A stretch of 7,117 nucleotides of DNA. It comes from JACQHM01 sp964535215 (GTDB taxonomy: Bacteria; Methylomirabilota; Methylomirabilia; Methylomirabilales; JACQHM01). A program made the position numbers and the translations under genes. The notes under the pieces are model-generated. The model did no database searches. It was given only the letters and a program-made list of their open reading frames with translations, and was not told where the DNA came from. The stretch is taken from the NCBI GenBank assembly GCA_964535215.1, contig CAZHST010000095.1, forward strand, positions 1 to 7,117, written 5' to 3'. This document shows, one piece after another, positions 6,779 through 7,117 of the stretch (position 1 is the first letter of the stretch; each line of letters opens with the position of its first letter).

Positions 6779-6814
6779 TTGGCCGCCGCTAGCACGGCGG
6801 GTGGCGGCGGCCAA
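6779..6814 (+). repeat. Long inverted repeat / 5' leader hairpin
   Basis: TTGGCCGCCGC (6779-6789) and GCGGCGGCC plus AA (6804-6814) are perfect inverted repeats of 11 bases. One G-T and one A-T pair extend the stem to 13 bp with a 10-base loop (6792-6801). No T tract follows, so it is not a terminator. It sits 17 bases before the Shine-Dalgarno site of the small gene, and at the predicted 5' end if the candidate promoter is real. It could be an mRNA-stabilising leader hairpin or a protein-binding operator; the sequence does not distinguish these. Confidence 0.7.
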
Positions 6815-6830
6815 AGAACCTTCCCCGCCG

Positions 6831-6837
6831 AAGGAGG
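6831..6837 (+). promoter_or_regulatory. Shine-Dalgarno site deciding the start of the small gene
   Basis: AAGGAGG lies 7 bases before ATG 6845. It fixes that start over the in-frame TTG at 6779, which lies inside the hairpin and has no ribosome binding site. Confidence 0.85.
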
Positions 6838-6844
6838 AACGCTA

Positions 6845-7024
6845 ATGGCACGGCACCCTATCAAGGATGAGAAGGGCCGGGATACCAAGCTCTTCTGGTC
6901 GGACAGCGACGGCGATTGGGACCCGGACCGCCACCAGAGCGTCTACGTGAAGACCCCTTCCGGGGCCAAGGAGGTCAAGGACCTCTGCTACGACCGCCAG
7001 AAGGGGACCTTCCACAAGAAGTAG
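6845..7024 (+). CDS. Small hypothetical protein, 59 residues
   Basis: ATG 6845 follows a near-perfect AAGGAGG, and the gene ends at TAG 7022-7024. The product is small, hydrophilic and highly charged, with an acidic, aromatic middle (FWSDSDGDWDPDRH) and a basic C-terminal half (VKTPSGAKEVKDLCYDRQKG, then TFHKK). There is one cysteine, no signal peptide and no membrane segment. I do not recognise a family. It is a single-gene unit, lying between the terminator of the polymerase operon and its own terminator, with about 130 bases of leader containing a hairpin and a possible sigma-54-type promoter. This suggests separate, perhaps strong, expression. The strong ribosome binding site and flanking terminators make it likely to be a real gene despite its size. 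Confidence 0.75.
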   Translation: MARHPIKDEKGRDTKLFWSDSDGDWDPDRHQSVYVKTPSGAKEVKDLCYDRQKGTFHKK

Positions 7025-7040
7025 CCCAACCCCAGGCGCC

Positions 7041-7079
7041 GGGGGAGGGTGGGGTAACCTGCCCTTCCCCCTTTTCGTT
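7041..7079 (+). terminator. Probable intrinsic terminator of the small gene
   Basis: GGGGGAGGG (7041-7049) pairs with CCCTTCCCCC (7062-7071), with one bulged base and a 12-base loop, and is followed by the T-rich tract TTTTCGTTT. It begins 17 bases after the stop of the 59-residue gene. Confidence 0.75.
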
Positions 7080-7105
7080 TCACCTTTTCACCAGGAGGAA
7101 GCAGC

Positions 7106-7117
7106 ATGGAGACGATC
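7106..7117 (+). CDS. Start of a further gene (3' partial)
   Basis: ATG 7106 is preceded by AGGAGG (7093-7098) at a 7-base spacing, and the first codons read M-E-T-I before the window ends. The good ribosome binding site just after a terminator supports a new gene, but nothing can be said of its product. No obvious promoter lies in the short space before it. Confidence 0.6.

Noticed and set aside
6779..6844. N-terminal extension of the small protein from TTG 6779
   Set aside because: TTG lies within the hairpin and has no Shine-Dalgarno site, and the added residues are Ala/Gly-rich translation of the hairpin. ATG 6845 has AAGGAGG at ideal spacing.

Overview
The window is a GC-rich, densely coded stretch with every gene on the + strand, strong Shine-Dalgarno sites and short gaps between genes. 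It is bacterial, or from a phage or other mobile element of bacteria. No taxonomic marker is present. A run of exactly 100 N (5833-5932) marks a scaffold join, so this is draft or metagenomic sequence and the true gap length is unknown.

Layout: (1) 1-138 is the tail of an unrecognised gene. (2) 164-4855 encodes a 1563-residue single-chain RNA polymerase in which a shortened beta half is fused in frame to a shortened beta' half. All main catalytic signatures are present: NADFDGD, the two beta active-site lysines, the bridge helix, the trigger helix and zinc site 2. (3) 4882-5832 starts 26 bases later and encodes a divergent sigma-54 (RpoN)-like protein that runs into the gap. It has a Lys/Pro/Gln-rich N-terminus instead of the usual Region I, an acidic segment, a short core-binding remnant, the DNA-binding HTH, an RpoN-box-like segment, and apparently a second degenerate copy of that last domain. 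(4) From the other side of the gap to 6644 runs a sigma-54-activator-type AAA+ ATPase with an altered GAFTGA loop (GTFTDA) and no C-terminal DNA-binding HTH. (5) A strong intrinsic terminator follows at about 6678-6716. (6) An intergenic segment holds a possible -24/-12 element, a 13-bp hairpin and then a 59-codon gene of unknown function (6845-7024), which has its own terminator. (7) A new gene starts at 7106 and leaves the window.

Taken together, genes 2-4 look like a self-contained sigma-54-type transcription machine: a minimal one-chain core enzyme, its own specificity factor and its own ATPase remodeller, in one operon ending at one terminator. The assignments to RNAP, sigma-54 and AAA+ families rest on motifs readable in the translation. 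That they form one dedicated machine, and that it serves a phage or mobile element, is inference. Whether the sigma-54-like and AAA+ parts are two genes or one fused gene cannot be decided across the gap.
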